A DNA stretch of 64,000 nt. Origin: Kibdelosporangium persicum. GTDB taxonomy: Bacteria; Actinomycetota; Actinomycetes; Mycobacteriales; Pseudonocardiaceae. The notes under the pieces are model-generated. The model worked only from the letters and a program-made list of their open reading frames with translations. It did not search any database and was not told the DNA's origin. Below, in pieces: positions 1-8,335 of the stretch; position 1 is the stretch's first letter; every line of letters begins with the position of its first letter. The position numbers and the translations under genes were made by a program. The stretch lies in NCBI RefSeq assembly GCF_013280595.1, contig NZ_JAAATY010000011.1:62001-126000 (forward strand), read 5' to 3'.

Positions 1-329
1 CGCTGGTCAACGGCGCGTGGTGGCGGACCTTCGGCATCCTGCTGCTGGCCACGATCATCGCCAGTGTGCTCGCGCAGATCGTGCAGATCCCGTTCTCGCT
101 GGCCACCGGCGGGCTGAACACGGTCACCGGCACCGGCCCGACCCCCGGCATCGAGGTGACGCTGCTGCTCACCGCGCTCGCCGGGATCATCGCGGAGACG
201 ATCACGCTGCCGTTCACCTCCGGCGTGACCACGCTGATCTACATCGACCGGCGGATGCGGCGGGAAGGCATGGACATCGAGCTGGCCAGGCAGGCAGGGG
301 TGACCCCGCAGCCGCCGACGACCTGGTGA
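1..329 (+). CDS. C-terminal end of a multi-pass membrane protein (partial)
   Basis: Only the last ~108 codons are present; the reading frame is open from base 3. Two hydrophobic helices are visible: one opens with WRTFGILLLATIIASVL and the other is LLLTALAGIIAETITLPF. They are followed by a short basic cytoplasmic tail (DRRMRREGMD). This matches the end of the DUF7847 / glycerophosphoryl-diester-phosphodiesterase membrane-domain proteins that precede DUF4129-DUF4350-MoxR clusters in actinobacteria (family knowledge). Its TGA overlaps the GTG of the next gene, so the two are translationally coupled. Function unknown; probably part of the same envelope module. Confidence 0.65.
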   Translation, partial: LVNGAWWRTFGILLLATIIASVLAQIVQIPFSLATGGLNTVTGTGPTPGIEVTLLLTALAGIIAETITLPFTSGVTTLIYIDRRMRREGMDIELARQAGVTPQPPTTW

Positions 330-943
330 ACAGCGCGGAGGTGACCGACATCCCGGTCGAGATCGGCCGCGACGCGGCTCGCGACGCGGCCGTCCGGGAA
401 CTGTCCGATCCGGCGTACCGGGACGCCGAACCGTCGACGCTGACCCGGGTGCTGCGCTGGCTGCTGGACCTGCTCGACCGGCTGCTCGGCGGCGCGGCGA
501 GCCTGATCCCCGGCGGCTTCGTCGGCCTGCTCGTGCTGATCGCGCTGGTCGTGGCCGTGATCGTGGTGATCCGGCTGCGGGTCGGCAAACTGGCCCGCAC
601 CGCGCGCACAGCCGTGTTCGCCGGTCGCAGGCTGACCGCCGCCGACCATCGCCGGGCCGCCGAAGCCGCTGAGGCGAAAGGCGATCTGGCCGAGGCGGTC
701 CGGGAACGGTTCCGGGCGATCGCCCGTGGCCTTGAGGAGCGTGGCGTCCTGGACGAACGCTCCGGCCGGACGGTCGACGAGGTGGCACGTGCGGCCGGTG
801 CCGAACTTCCCGATCACGCCAACGCCTTGCGCTCCGCGGCCCAGCTGTTCGACGACGTCTGGTACGGCGGCCGCGAGGCCACAGTGGACGAATACCGGCG
901 GCTGAGCGACCTGGACCTGGCACTGGACGGCGCCCGCCGATGA
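326..943 (+). CDS. DUF4129 domain membrane protein
   Basis: A 205-residue protein starting at the GTG that overlaps the upstream stop (GTGA). It has a short N-terminal arm, one strong membrane helix near residues 65-90 (GGFVGLLVLIALVVAVIVVI), then a helical cytoplasmic DUF4129 domain with the family-like end (LFDDVWYGGREATVDEYRRL). DUF4129 proteins accompany MoxR/DUF58 clusters and sometimes transglutaminase-like proteins; their biochemical role is not established. A longer frame runs back to base 17, but it reads through the upstream gene and has no family match, so the GTG start is preferred. It is coupled to DUF4350 by an ATGA overlap. Confidence 0.8.
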   Translation: MNSAEVTDIPVEIGRDAARDAAVRELSDPAYRDAEPSTLTRVLRWLLDLLDRLLGGAASLIPGGFVGLLVLIALVVAVIVVIRLRVGKLARTARTAVFAGRRLTAADHRRAAEAAEAKGDLAEAVRERFRAIARGLEERGVLDERSGRTVDEVARAAGAELPDHANALRSAAQLFDDVWYGGREATVDEYRRLSDLDLALDGARR

Positions 944-2046
944 CAACTTCCGTCTCTCCGGACGCACGCACGATCTGGCGTGCCGCGCGGGCACCCGTCC
1001 TGGTCGGCCTCGTCGTCCTGGTCGGCGCGATCGTGATCGCCTTGGTGCGGGGCGGTGGCGAGGACGGCGCCGTCGATCCCGAATCGGTCTCCCCGGCCGG
1101 GAGCCGTGCGGTCGCCAGACTCCTCCAGGCGCAGGGAGTGACCGTCGTCCGCGTCGAGTCGTGGGAAGCCGTCCGCGACAACGTGAACTCCGGGACCACG
1201 GTACTGATCACGCAACCGAGCTGGCTGACGCCGACCCAGCTGTCCACATTGCGCGACGAGGTGCCCACCCTCGTCGCGATCGGTCCCGTGGGCGACTCCG
1301 TGCCGGCGTTGGCGCCGTCCACGCGGCAGCAAGGCACTGTCGCACCCCAGAACCGGCAGCCGGACTGCGCCTTCGACGCCGCCGGCTCCGCCAATATCGG
1401 AGGCGTGACCTACGACGGGCCGACTCGTTGCTACGACGGCACGTTGGTCCGCGACGACCATGTCACGCTGCTGGGCGACGCGACACCGCTGACGAACGAA
1501 TGGCTTGACGAAGAAGGCAATGCGGCGCTGTCGCTGCGTCTGCTGGGACAGCGACCGACGCTCGTCTGGTACTTGCCTTCGTTGTCCGACGCGGCAGCCG
1601 GCGATCAGGACGGCGCGGAGCGCAGCGTCTACGACCTGATACCGAGCGCGTGGTGGTTCGCCCTCGGCCAGGTCGCGGTGGCGGTCCTGCTGTTCATGGC
1701 GTGGCGGGCACGCAGGCTCGGCCCGATCGTCGCCGAACCCCTGCCGGTCGTGGTCCGGGCGGCCGAGACCACCGAAGGCCGCGCCCGGCTCTACCGGCGG
1801 GCCAAGGCGACCGACCACGCCGCCGAAGCATTGCGGCGCGCCACGATCAGCACGCTGATCCCGTTGCTGGGCCTGCCTTCCGACGCCCCGCCCGCCGCGA
1901 TCACCGAAAGCGTCGCCGCACGGACCGGACGGCCCGGCGCCGACGTCCACGCCGTCCTTTTCGGACCACCCCCGAACACGGAACAAGCGCTCGTTCAGCT
2001 CGCGGACGCGCTGGACGCCTTGGCGAATGAGGTAGGTTCACACTGA
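940..2046 (+). CDS. DUF4350 domain-containing membrane protein
   Basis: 368 residues. An N-terminal membrane anchor (about residues 17-37, APVLVGLVVLVGAIVIALV) precedes an extracytoplasmic DUF4350 domain with the typical phrase SPAGSRAVARLLQAQGVTV. A second membrane helix lies near residue 240 (WWFALGQVAVAVLLFMAW), followed by a cytoplasmic tail containing ARLYRRAKATDHAAEALRRA. The ATG overlaps the DUF4129 stop and the TGA overlaps the moxR ATG, so DUF4129-DUF4350-moxR reads as one transcript. In M. tuberculosis the equivalent order is Rv3691-Rv3692-Rv3693. No catalytic function is assigned; a scaffold role for the MoxR ATPase is inferred from context only. Confidence 0.85.
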   Translation: MTTSVSPDARTIWRAARAPVLVGLVVLVGAIVIALVRGGGEDGAVDPESVSPAGSRAVARLLQAQGVTVVRVESWEAVRDNVNSGTTVLITQPSWLTPTQLSTLRDEVPTLVAIGPVGDSVPALAPSTRQQGTVAPQNRQPDCAFDAAGSANIGGVTYDGPTRCYDGTLVRDDHVTLLGDATPLTNEWLDEEGNAALSLRLLGQRPTLVWYLPSLSDAAAGDQDGAERSVYDLIPSAWWFALGQVAVAVLLFMAWRARRLGPIVAEPLPVVVRAAETTEGRARLYRRAKATDHAAEALRRATISTLIPLLGLPSDAPPAAITESVAARTGRPGADVHAVLFGPPPNTEQALVQLADALDALANEVGSH

Positions 2047-2996
2047 TGGGAAACTCACGCGAGGCGCTGGTCGCCCTGCGCTCCGAGGTCGGCAAGGCGG
2101 TGGTCGGCAACGACGCCGCGGTCACCGGCCTGATCATCGCGTTGTTGTGCCGTGGCCACGTGCTTCTCGAAGGCGTGCCGGGCGTGGCGAAGACGTTGCT
2201 GGTCCGGGCACTGGCCGGCGCGCTGGACCTGAGGACCACGCGCGTGCAGTTCACCCCCGACCTGATGCCCGGCGACGTGACCGGGTCGATCGTCTACGAC
2301 CCGCACAAGGCCGACTTCGTGTTCCGCGAAGGGCCGGTGTTCACCAGCCTGCTGATCGCCGACGAGATCAACCGCACCCCGCCGAAGACGCAGTCGGCGC
2401 TGCTGGAGGCGATGGAGGAACGGCAGGTCTCGGTCGACGGCACACCCCGGCCGTTGCCCGACCCGTTCATCGTGATCGCGACCCAGAACCCGGTCGAGTA
2501 CGAGGGCACGTACCCGTTGCCCGAGGCCCAGCTGGACCGGTTCCTGCTGAAACTGACCATGCCGACGCCGTCGCGTGACGACGAGGTGGGCATCCTGGCC
2601 AGGCACGCGGCCGGGTTCGACCCGCGTGACCTGACCGCCGCGGGCATCCAGCCGGTGGCGAGCAAGGCGGACCTGGACGAGGGCCGGGCCGCGGTCCGGT
2701 CGCTGACCGTGCACGAGCAGGTCCTCGGGTACATTGTGGACATCTGCCGGGCGACCCGGAACTCGCCCGCCGTGCGGCTCGGCGTCTCGCCGCGTGGTGC
2801 GACGGCGCTGCTCGCCGCGTCCCGGGCGTGGGCCTGGTTGTCCGGCCGGGAGTACGTGACGCCGGACGACGTGAAAGCGTTGGCACGCCCCACTTTGCGG
2901 CACCGGCTCGAACTGCGGCCGGAGGCCGAGCTGGAAGGCGCGACCACCGACGGGGTGCTGGACGGCGTGCTCGCGGCCGTGCCGGTGCCCCGCTAG
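2046..2996 (+). CDS. moxR: MoxR family AAA+ ATPase
   Basis: 316 residues, the usual MoxR length. Walker A is GVPGVAKT (residues 43-50). Walker B/sensor is LLIADEINRTPPKTQ (D106, E107), followed by the MoxR hallmark ALLEAMEERQVSVDG and the sensor segment FIVIATQNPVEYEGTYPLPEAQ. The C-terminal lid domain contains SPRGATALLAASRAWAW. MoxR ATPases act as chaperones that mature or insert cofactors into VWA- or DUF58-containing partners. The partner is encoded immediately downstream (DUF58, 7-bp gap) and the gene overlaps DUF4350 upstream. Start and stop are clear. Confidence 0.95.
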   Translation: MGNSREALVALRSEVGKAVVGNDAAVTGLIIALLCRGHVLLEGVPGVAKTLLVRALAGALDLRTTRVQFTPDLMPGDVTGSIVYDPHKADFVFREGPVFTSLLIADEINRTPPKTQSALLEAMEERQVSVDGTPRPLPDPFIVIATQNPVEYEGTYPLPEAQLDRFLLKLTMPTPSRDDEVGILARHAAGFDPRDLTAAGIQPVASKADLDEGRAAVRSLTVHEQVLGYIVDICRATRNSPAVRLGVSPRGATALLAASRAWAWLSGREYVTPDDVKALARPTLRHRLELRPEAELEGATTDGVLDGVLAAVPVPR

Positions 2997-3003
2997 CCGG
3001 CCG

Positions 3004-4296
3004 ATGGCGATCAGCGGGCGCGCCGGGCTGCTCGCCCTGGCCGGCGCCCTTGTCGTCGGTTTGCTGATCCCGTCATGGAGCGGGATCTTCCTGGTCACCG
3101 GGCTGATCCTGATCGCCATGGTGATCGACCTGGTGCTGGCGGGTGCCGTGCACCGGCTGGAGTTCACCCGCGGCGGCGCGCAGTCGGTGCGGCTGGGGGA
3201 ACCGGCAGCGGTGACCTTGACCGTGCGCAATCCCGGCCGGGCAAGGGTTCGCGGCATGGTGCGGGACGCGTGGCCGCCCAGCGCGGGCGCGTCGGACCGG
3301 CACCGCTTGGACATCCCCGGCGGCGGGCGGCAGACCGTGACCACACCCCTGCAACCGACCCGGCGGGGCGACCGGATGGCGTACCGGGTGACAGTCCGGG
3401 CGTTCGGGCCGCTGGGTTTGGCCGCACGGCAGGGATCGCACACCGTTCCGTGGACCGTTCGTGTGCTGCCGCCGTTCACCAGCCGGAAGCATCTGCCGTC
3501 CAGACTGGACCGGCTTCGGGATCTGGACGGCAGGCTGCGGACGCTCGCCCGCGGGCAAGGCACCGAGTTCGACTCACTGCGGTCCTATGTGATCGGTGAT
3601 GACGTGCGCTCGATCGACTGGCGGGCAACGGCTCGGTCGTCGGAGGTGATGGTCCGGACCTGGCGGCCCGAGCGTGACCGGCACTTGATGGTCGTGCTCG
3701 ACACAGGGCGTACGTCGGCCGGGCGCGTCGGGGACATCCCCCGGCTGGACGCCTCGATGGACGCCGCGTTGTTGTTGGCCGCCTTGGCCTCCAGGGCCGG
3801 GGACCGGGTCGATCTGATCGCCTACGACCGGCAGGTGCGGGCCAGCGTGCAGGGAACGTCAGCCGCGGAACTGTTGCCCGCCTTGGTCAACGGCATGGCC
3901 ACGCTGCAACCCGCGCTGGTGGAGTCGGACGCGCCGGGGATCGTGGCGGAAGTCATGCGGCGCAGCCGGAGGCGGTCGCTGGTCGTGCTGCTGACCGGGC
4001 TGGACCCGGATCCGTTGGAGCAAGGGCTGTTGCCGATCCTGCACACGTTGACCTCACGGCATCTGGTGCTTCTCGCGGCCGTGGCGGACCCGCGGATCAA
4101 CGAGATGGCGCAGGCCCGGGGGGACGCGGAAGCCGTGTTCGACGCGGCCGCTGCCGCGCGGGCGTTGCAGGAACGCGAGCACGTCGTGGGTCTGCTGCGG
4201 CGGCGCGGTGTGGAAGTCGTCGACGCCACGCCCGAGGATCTGGCGCCGGCCCTCGCCGACGCCTACCTCGCGTTGAAGGCCGCCGGTCGCCTCTAG
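3004..4296 (+). CDS. DUF58 domain protein, MoxR partner
   Basis: 430 residues. Two N-terminal membrane helices (residues ~4-45: AGLLALAGALVVGLLIPSW, then GIFLVTGLILIAMVIDLVL) precede an extended beta-rich segment. The DUF58 signature is EFDSLRSYVIGDDVRSIDWR, followed by ATARSSEVMVRTWRPERDRHLMV (split for display). The C-terminal half has a degenerate von Willebrand A fold (MVVLDTGRTS). DUF58 proteins are membrane-bound clients or partners of MoxR; the 7-bp gap after moxR fits this. The last 4 bp overlap the convergent SpoIIM-like gene. The name describes the family only; the substrate is unknown. Confidence 0.9.
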   Translation: MAISGRAGLLALAGALVVGLLIPSWSGIFLVTGLILIAMVIDLVLAGAVHRLEFTRGGAQSVRLGEPAAVTLTVRNPGRARVRGMVRDAWPPSAGASDRHRLDIPGGGRQTVTTPLQPTRRGDRMAYRVTVRAFGPLGLAARQGSHTVPWTVRVLPPFTSRKHLPSRLDRLRDLDGRLRTLARGQGTEFDSLRSYVIGDDVRSIDWRATARSSEVMVRTWRPERDRHLMVVLDTGRTSAGRVGDIPRLDASMDAALLLAALASRAGDRVDLIAYDRQVRASVQGTSAAELLPALVNGMATLQPALVESDAPGIVAEVMRRSRRRSLVVLLTGLDPDPLEQGLLPILHTLTSRHLVLLAAVADPRINEMAQARGDAEAVFDAAAAARALQEREHVVGLLRRRGVEVVDATPEDLAPALADAYLALKAAGRL

Positions 4297-5300
4297 GCAG
4301 CGGTCGGCAGCTTGTCACCCGCGTACTTCGCGTCGATGTCGCCGGTTTCGCCCCCGTGGGCCGCTCGGCGGCCGATGACGAACACGTACGCCAGGAACAG
4401 CAGTTCAGCGATCACTCCGATGCCGATCCGCGCCCACGTCGGCAGACCTGACGGCGTCACGAACGCCTCGATGACACCGGATATGGCCAGAACGCACGCC
4501 AACCCGAGCACGACGATGACCACGGGCCTGCCTTCTTCGGCCAACGCCTGAGGCCGTGGACGGCCGCGTGGGTCGACCACCGTCCAGCCCAGCCGCAACC
4601 CGATGCCCGCCGCGACGAACACCGCGGTCATCTCGAGCAGCCCGTGCGGTGTGATCAGGCCGAGGAACACGTCCCCACGGCCGACCGACATCATCAGGCC
4701 ACCGGAGATGCCGATGTTCAGCGCGTTCTGCCACAGCGCGTAGATCACCGGCAGGCCGAGCAGCACCCCGAGCATCACGCAGGCCGCGGCCACCCAGGCG
4801 TTGTTGGTCCAGACACCTGCGGCGAACGAGGCCGCGGGGTTGCTGGAGTAGTACGTCTCGAAGTCCCCGCCGGGCCTGGTCAGCTCCCTGATCTGCTCCG
4901 GCGCGGCGATGCCGGCCTGCACGTCCGGGTTCGCGGCCACCCAGATCGCGATCAACGCCGTGACGGCCATGAACGCGAGCCCGGCCGGCACCCACCAGCG
5001 CCAGCCCAGGTACAGCGCCGCGGGCAGCCGTTGCGAGAAGAACAGACCGACTTCGCGCCACGCCGGACTGTGGGTCCCGGTGATCGCCGACCGCGCCCGC
5101 GCCACCAGCGTCGACAACCGGCCGATCAGCGCGGGGTCGGGCATCTCGGTGCGCACGATCGACAGGTGCGTCGCCGTGCGCTGGTAGAGCCGGACCAGTT
5201 CGTCGGCCTCGGCGCCGCGCACCGACCCGCTGCGCCGGACCAACTGGGCCAGCCGGTCCCATTCCGCGCGGTGCGCCGCGACGAACAAATCGATGTCCAC
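4293..5300 (-). CDS. Stage II sporulation protein M-like (SpoIIM) membrane protein
   Basis: 335 residues from the GTG at 5300, which reads VDIDLFVAAHRAEWDRLAQL, the standard N terminus of the actinobacterial SpoIIM-like family. A longer frame to 5345 would run into the divergent RDD gene region. A soluble helical N-terminal part precedes 5-6 membrane helices; ITPHGLLEMTAVFVAAGIGL carries the conserved PHG-E-A motif of the family. In this non-sporulating lineage it is not a sporulation gene. Mycobacteria keep the same divergent SpoIIM/RDD pair beside moxR (Rv3694c/Rv3695). Only 36 bp separate its start from that of RDD, so the promoters must overlap. Confidence 0.88.
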   Translation of the reverse strand: MDIDLFVAAHRAEWDRLAQLVRRSGSVRGAEADELVRLYQRTATHLSIVRTEMPDPALIGRLSTLVARARSAITGTHSPAWREVGLFFSQRLPAALYLGWRWWVPAGLAFMAVTALIAIWVAANPDVQAGIAAPEQIRELTRPGGDFETYYSSNPAASFAAGVWTNNAWVAAACVMLGVLLGLPVIYALWQNALNIGISGGLMMSVGRGDVFLGLITPHGLLEMTAVFVAAGIGLRLGWTVVDPRGRPRPQALAEEGRPVVIVVLGLACVLAISGVIEAFVTPSGLPTWARIGIGVIAELLFLAYVFVIGRRAAHGGETGDIDAKYAGDKLPTAA

Positions 5301-5336
5301 ACCACGTACTATTCCGCATTGACCAGGGGGTGGGAC

Positions 5337-6161
5337 GTGTCGCACTTAGTCAGCGGCGAGGCCGTACTGCTGGAGATGCGGGTGGCCCGGCTGGCCAGCC
5401 GGGGCCTGGCGTTCGTGCTGGACGTGCTGCTGCAGTTCCTCACGTTGCTGGTGCTGTTCCTGATCCTCGGCGCGGCCGGTGTGACCGGGTTCGACGGCGC
5501 GCTGCGTTCGGCGGTCACCCTGGCGGTGCTCGTCCTGGTGCTCGTCGGCTATCCCGTCATCACGGAGACCCTGACCAGGGGAAAGACCGTCGGCAAGGCG
5601 GCGGCGGGCCTGCGGGTCGTGCGGACCGACGGCGGGCCGATCCGGTTCCGGCACGCGCTGGTCCGCGGCCTCGCCGGGTTCTTCGTCGACTTCTGGGGCG
5701 TGGGCCTGTTCGGCGCGGTCGCGGTGATCGTGTCGTTGTCGTCCCGCAACAGCCAGCGGGTCGGTGACATGCTCGCGGGCACGCTGGTGGTCCGGGAACG
5801 TGTTCCGGAGCAGTCCTCGGCCCCGGTCCCCATGCCGCCGCCCCTGGCTGGCTGGGCCGCGACGCAACGCGTTTCGGGTCTGCCCAACGACCTCGCGTTG
5901 GCCGTGCGACAGTACCTCGGCAGGCTGCACGAACTGGCGCCGGAAGCCGCGCACACCCTCGGCCAGCGGCTCGCCGGAGAGGTCAGCGCGCATCTGGGCA
6001 GCCCGGTTCCGCCCAACGTGCCGATCCCCGAGTACCTGGCCGCGGTTCTCGCCGAACGACGCACACGCGAGGAAACCCGGCAGCACCAGCGGCAGGACCC
6101 GGTGACCGAGCAGCAGCGGGACCAGCCGCCGTCGGACAACCCGTTCGCGCCGCCCAGCTGA
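5337..6161 (+). CDS. RDD family membrane protein
   Basis: 274 residues from the GTG at 5337, preceded by a purine-rich AGGGGGTGGG. The frame is open far upstream, but that part is the antisense of spoIIM. The RDD signature residues are visible: VARLASRGLAFVLDVLLQF (R, D), two membrane helices, then TRGKTVGKAAAGLRVVRTDG and LSSRNSQRVGDMLAGTLVVR. The C-terminal ~75 residues are hydrophilic and rich in Q, R and E. The RDD family is linked to ion antiport in some bacteria, but the role here is unknown. It is divergent from the SpoIIM-like gene, as in mycobacteria. Confidence 0.9.
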   Translation: MSHLVSGEAVLLEMRVARLASRGLAFVLDVLLQFLTLLVLFLILGAAGVTGFDGALRSAVTLAVLVLVLVGYPVITETLTRGKTVGKAAAGLRVVRTDGGPIRFRHALVRGLAGFFVDFWGVGLFGAVAVIVSLSSRNSQRVGDMLAGTLVVRERVPEQSSAPVPMPPPLAGWAATQRVSGLPNDLALAVRQYLGRLHELAPEAAHTLGQRLAGEVSAHLGSPVPPNVPIPEYLAAVLAERRTREETRQHQRQDPVTEQQRDQPPSDNPFAPPS

Positions 6162-6175
6162 ACACCGCCGTGGTG

Positions 6176-6898
6176 TCAAGCCGCGTAGTTGCGCAACACC
6201 CGCAACGCGGCGGCCGCGTGCGGTCCCGTGGTGGTCAGGCCGGACTGCTCCGGCTTCAGCCGCTGCGCACCGACCCGGCAGAACGCACCGAGTGACCCGG
6301 TGATGGTCGAGCCCGCGTCGTCCGGGCCGAACCGGTACGTCTGCCCGTCCGGTCCGGTCAGCTCCGCCCGGACGGCAACCGGTTGCCGGCCCGCGAGCTG
6401 GAACGCGTACGGCAGCGTCCGGTGCGCGAGCCTGGCGATGTGCCGCAACCGGTCCGTGTCCGGGTACGGGATGCCCAACGGCTCAGTGATGTCCAGCGCG
6501 TGCGCCCAGTGCTCCGCGAGCCGTGTCGTGGCCATCGTCGCCGGGCGCAGAGCAGCGGAGGCCCAGGCTGACGCCTTCGCCGGATCGGCCGACCGAAGCA
6601 CTTCGACGGACTTCCGCCGTGCCGCCCGCCACCGGGGATAGACGACCTCGGGACCCGCACGCTCGGCACGGACCCACTGGTCCATCGCCTCGTCGACGCT
6701 CATCGCGCCGCGCTCCCGCACACCACTTCCCGTCACAGTGGCGACCACCGTCTCCTCGGTCTGCGCCAGGTGCAGCAACACGTCCACGTTGCTCCACTCG
6801 GCCGCGGCCGACGGGCGCATCCAGTCCTCCGCGGACAGGGTGGCGAAGATGCCGTCCAACCGGTCGTACTCAGCCACCAGGTCGTCGAAGATCTCCAC
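6176..6898 (-). CDS. TIGR03084 / DinB-like maleylpyruvate isomerase-fold protein
   Basis: 240 residues from a GTG start. An N-terminal four-helix DinB-like domain contains EYDRLDGIFATLSAEDWMRP and WSNVDVLLHLAQTEE; the His in LLHLA and a later AEHWAHALDI supply the metal-binding histidines expected of the fold. The C-terminal SCP2-like segment includes LTGPDGQTYRFGPDDAGST and GSLGAFCRVGAQRL. Members of this superfamily include mycothiol-dependent enzymes, but the substrate cannot be read from sequence. The gene stands alone and converges with RDD, 14 bp away. Confidence 0.85.
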   Translation of the reverse strand: MEIFDDLVAEYDRLDGIFATLSAEDWMRPSAAAEWSNVDVLLHLAQTEETVVATVTGSGVRERGAMSVDEAMDQWVRAERAGPEVVYPRWRAARRKSVEVLRSADPAKASAWASAALRPATMATTRLAEHWAHALDITEPLGIPYPDTDRLRHIARLAHRTLPYAFQLAGRQPVAVRAELTGPDGQTYRFGPDDAGSTITGSLGAFCRVGAQRLKPEQSGLTTTGPHAAAALRVLRNYAA

Positions 6899-7025
6899 GC
6901 GGGCACCGTACCGCGGGGTTCACCTGATCGAGCAGGTTTGCCGGTGCGATCAAGCGGGTAACCAGGCGCCGTGCGCTCCATCCAGGCACCAGGGTGGAGC
7001 GTGACTGGAGGCTGGGCACGAAAAG

Positions 7026-7098
7026 TGCCCCCGGCAGGACTCGAACCTGCGACCAAGAGATTAGAAGTCTCTCGCTCTATCCGCTGAGCTACGGGGGC
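7026..7098 (-). tRNA. tRNA-Arg (anticodon TCT)
   Basis: On the minus strand a full cloverleaf is visible. The acceptor GCCCCCG pairs with CGGGGGC and the discriminator is A. The D arm contains AGCTCAGCGGATAGAGC. The anticodon stem-loop is AGAGA-CTTCTAA-TCTCT with anticodon TCT, and the T arm is GCAGGTTCGAGTCCTGC. It reads AGA codons, which are rare in this GC-rich genome. A CCA end is not encoded. A short hairpin (GGGCAC-TTTTC-GTGCCC, 7014-7030) overlaps its 3' end and could act in termination. Confidence 0.95.
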
Positions 7099-7186
7099 CG
7101 AGGGCGGCAGGCTAACCGCCTTCAGAGGGGTGATCGTTCGACGACGCCTCAGTGTTTCCGAATCGCACCAGTCTGGGTGAACAAGA

Positions 7187-8248
7187 TCACCGGGGTAGGC
7201 GTCTGGCCGGCGCGGGCCCGCTGGACGCGCGGGCGACCAGGGTGACCGGGATCGTCACCGGTTCGCCGGGCTGTCTGCCGTCCAGCAGGCGAAGTGCCTG
7301 CTCACCGGTCCGTCTGCCCTTGTCCAGGAGGTCCTGGCGCATCGTGGTCAGCGGCGGATCGGCCCACGCCGCGGCCGGTGTGTCGTCGAAACCGACGATG
7401 GTGAGGTCGTCCGGCACGGCGAGACCCGAATCACGCGCCGCGCGAATCGCTCCGATCGCCAGTTCGTCGGACATGCACAGTAGTGCGGTCGGCCGGGGGG
7501 ACTGGGCCAACAGCCAGGCCGCTCCCTCGCGGCCGAGATCGCGGCGGCTCTCGGCGGCCTCCCAGACCGGTGTCGACGGCGGCACGTGGTCGAAGTAGCC
7601 CGACAGGCGCTGGGCCGTCACCTGGAACCGGGCCGAGCCGATCCTCTGTGGACTGACCGGGCCGGTGTGGCCGTCCGGGGACAGGTCGAGGCTGAGGATT
7701 CCGACGTCGCGGTGGCCGAGGCCGATCACGTGCCGGGCGGCCAGTGCGGCGCCCGCACGGTCGGCGACCCGCACATCGGCGCCGGTCTGGTCGACCACGA
7801 CGAGAGGCAGACCGCGCTGCCGGACCGCCGTGATGGCCGGGGCGTCGTCCGGCAGGGAGTACGCGATCACGACATCCGCGTGCACGCGCGCCACGGCCGC
7901 CGGGCTGGGGCCGCCGCCGTTCGCGCCGCCGGGCATCAGGACGAGCGAGCGCTCGCCGGAGTCGACTGTGGACGCCAGGGTGTCGAGCATGATCGACAAC
8001 GCCGGGTCGGAGAACGCCGCGGACAGGCCGCGGTCGAGCATCACGGCGACCGCGCCGGACCGTTGCGTGGCCAGGCTGCGGGCCACCGGGTCGGGCCCCG
8101 CGTAACCGAGCCGGGCCGCCGCGCTGAGTATCCGCTCGCGTAACCGCTCGGACAGCTGGTCAGGCCGGTTGTAGGCGTTGGACACCGTCGCCCTGGACAC
8201 GCCCACCTCGCGTGCCACAGTGTCGAGTGTCGGTCGCCTGGAACTCAC
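7187..8248 (-). CDS. LacI family transcriptional regulator
   Basis: 353 residues from the GTG at 8248; a TTG two codons upstream is possible. The N-terminal HTH is classic LacI (TLDTVAREVGVSRATVSNAY, residues ~7-26), followed by the hinge and a periplasmic-binding-like sensor domain (AVMLDRGLSAAFSDPALSIM; LLCMSDELAIGAIRAARDSG; IVGFDDTPAAAWADPPLTTM). The likely effector is a sugar or related small molecule. No transport or sugar gene is adjacent, so its target is not local. One candidate is the pair of LacI-like palindromes upstream of the MFS gene at 25298, but nothing in the sequence proves this link. Confidence 0.93.
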   Translation of the reverse strand: MSSRRPTLDTVAREVGVSRATVSNAYNRPDQLSERLRERILSAAARLGYAGPDPVARSLATQRSGAVAVMLDRGLSAAFSDPALSIMLDTLASTVDSGERSLVLMPGGANGGGPSPAAVARVHADVVIAYSLPDDAPAITAVRQRGLPLVVVDQTGADVRVADRAGAALAARHVIGLGHRDVGILSLDLSPDGHTGPVSPQRIGSARFQVTAQRLSGYFDHVPPSTPVWEAAESRRDLGREGAAWLLAQSPRPTALLCMSDELAIGAIRAARDSGLAVPDDLTIVGFDDTPAAAWADPPLTTMRQDLLDKGRRTGEQALRLLDGRQPGEPVTIPVTLVARASSGPAPARRLPR

Positions 8249-8335
8249 CCGCAAAGCCTACTGACTTGCCCTGGCCGGACGGGCACGAGTCGCTCGTCCC
8301 GCCGGGACAGGCGGTGTTTCCGCTGGTGAGAGGCG

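Noticed and set aside
4644-5336. N-terminal extension of the RDD protein
   Set aside because: This part is the antisense of the SpoIIM-like gene; the GTG at 5337 with AGGGGG upstream fits the family start.
7014-7030. Independent terminator for tRNA-Arg
   Set aside because: The hairpin uses bases of the tRNA 3' end itself, so it cannot be counted as a separate element.
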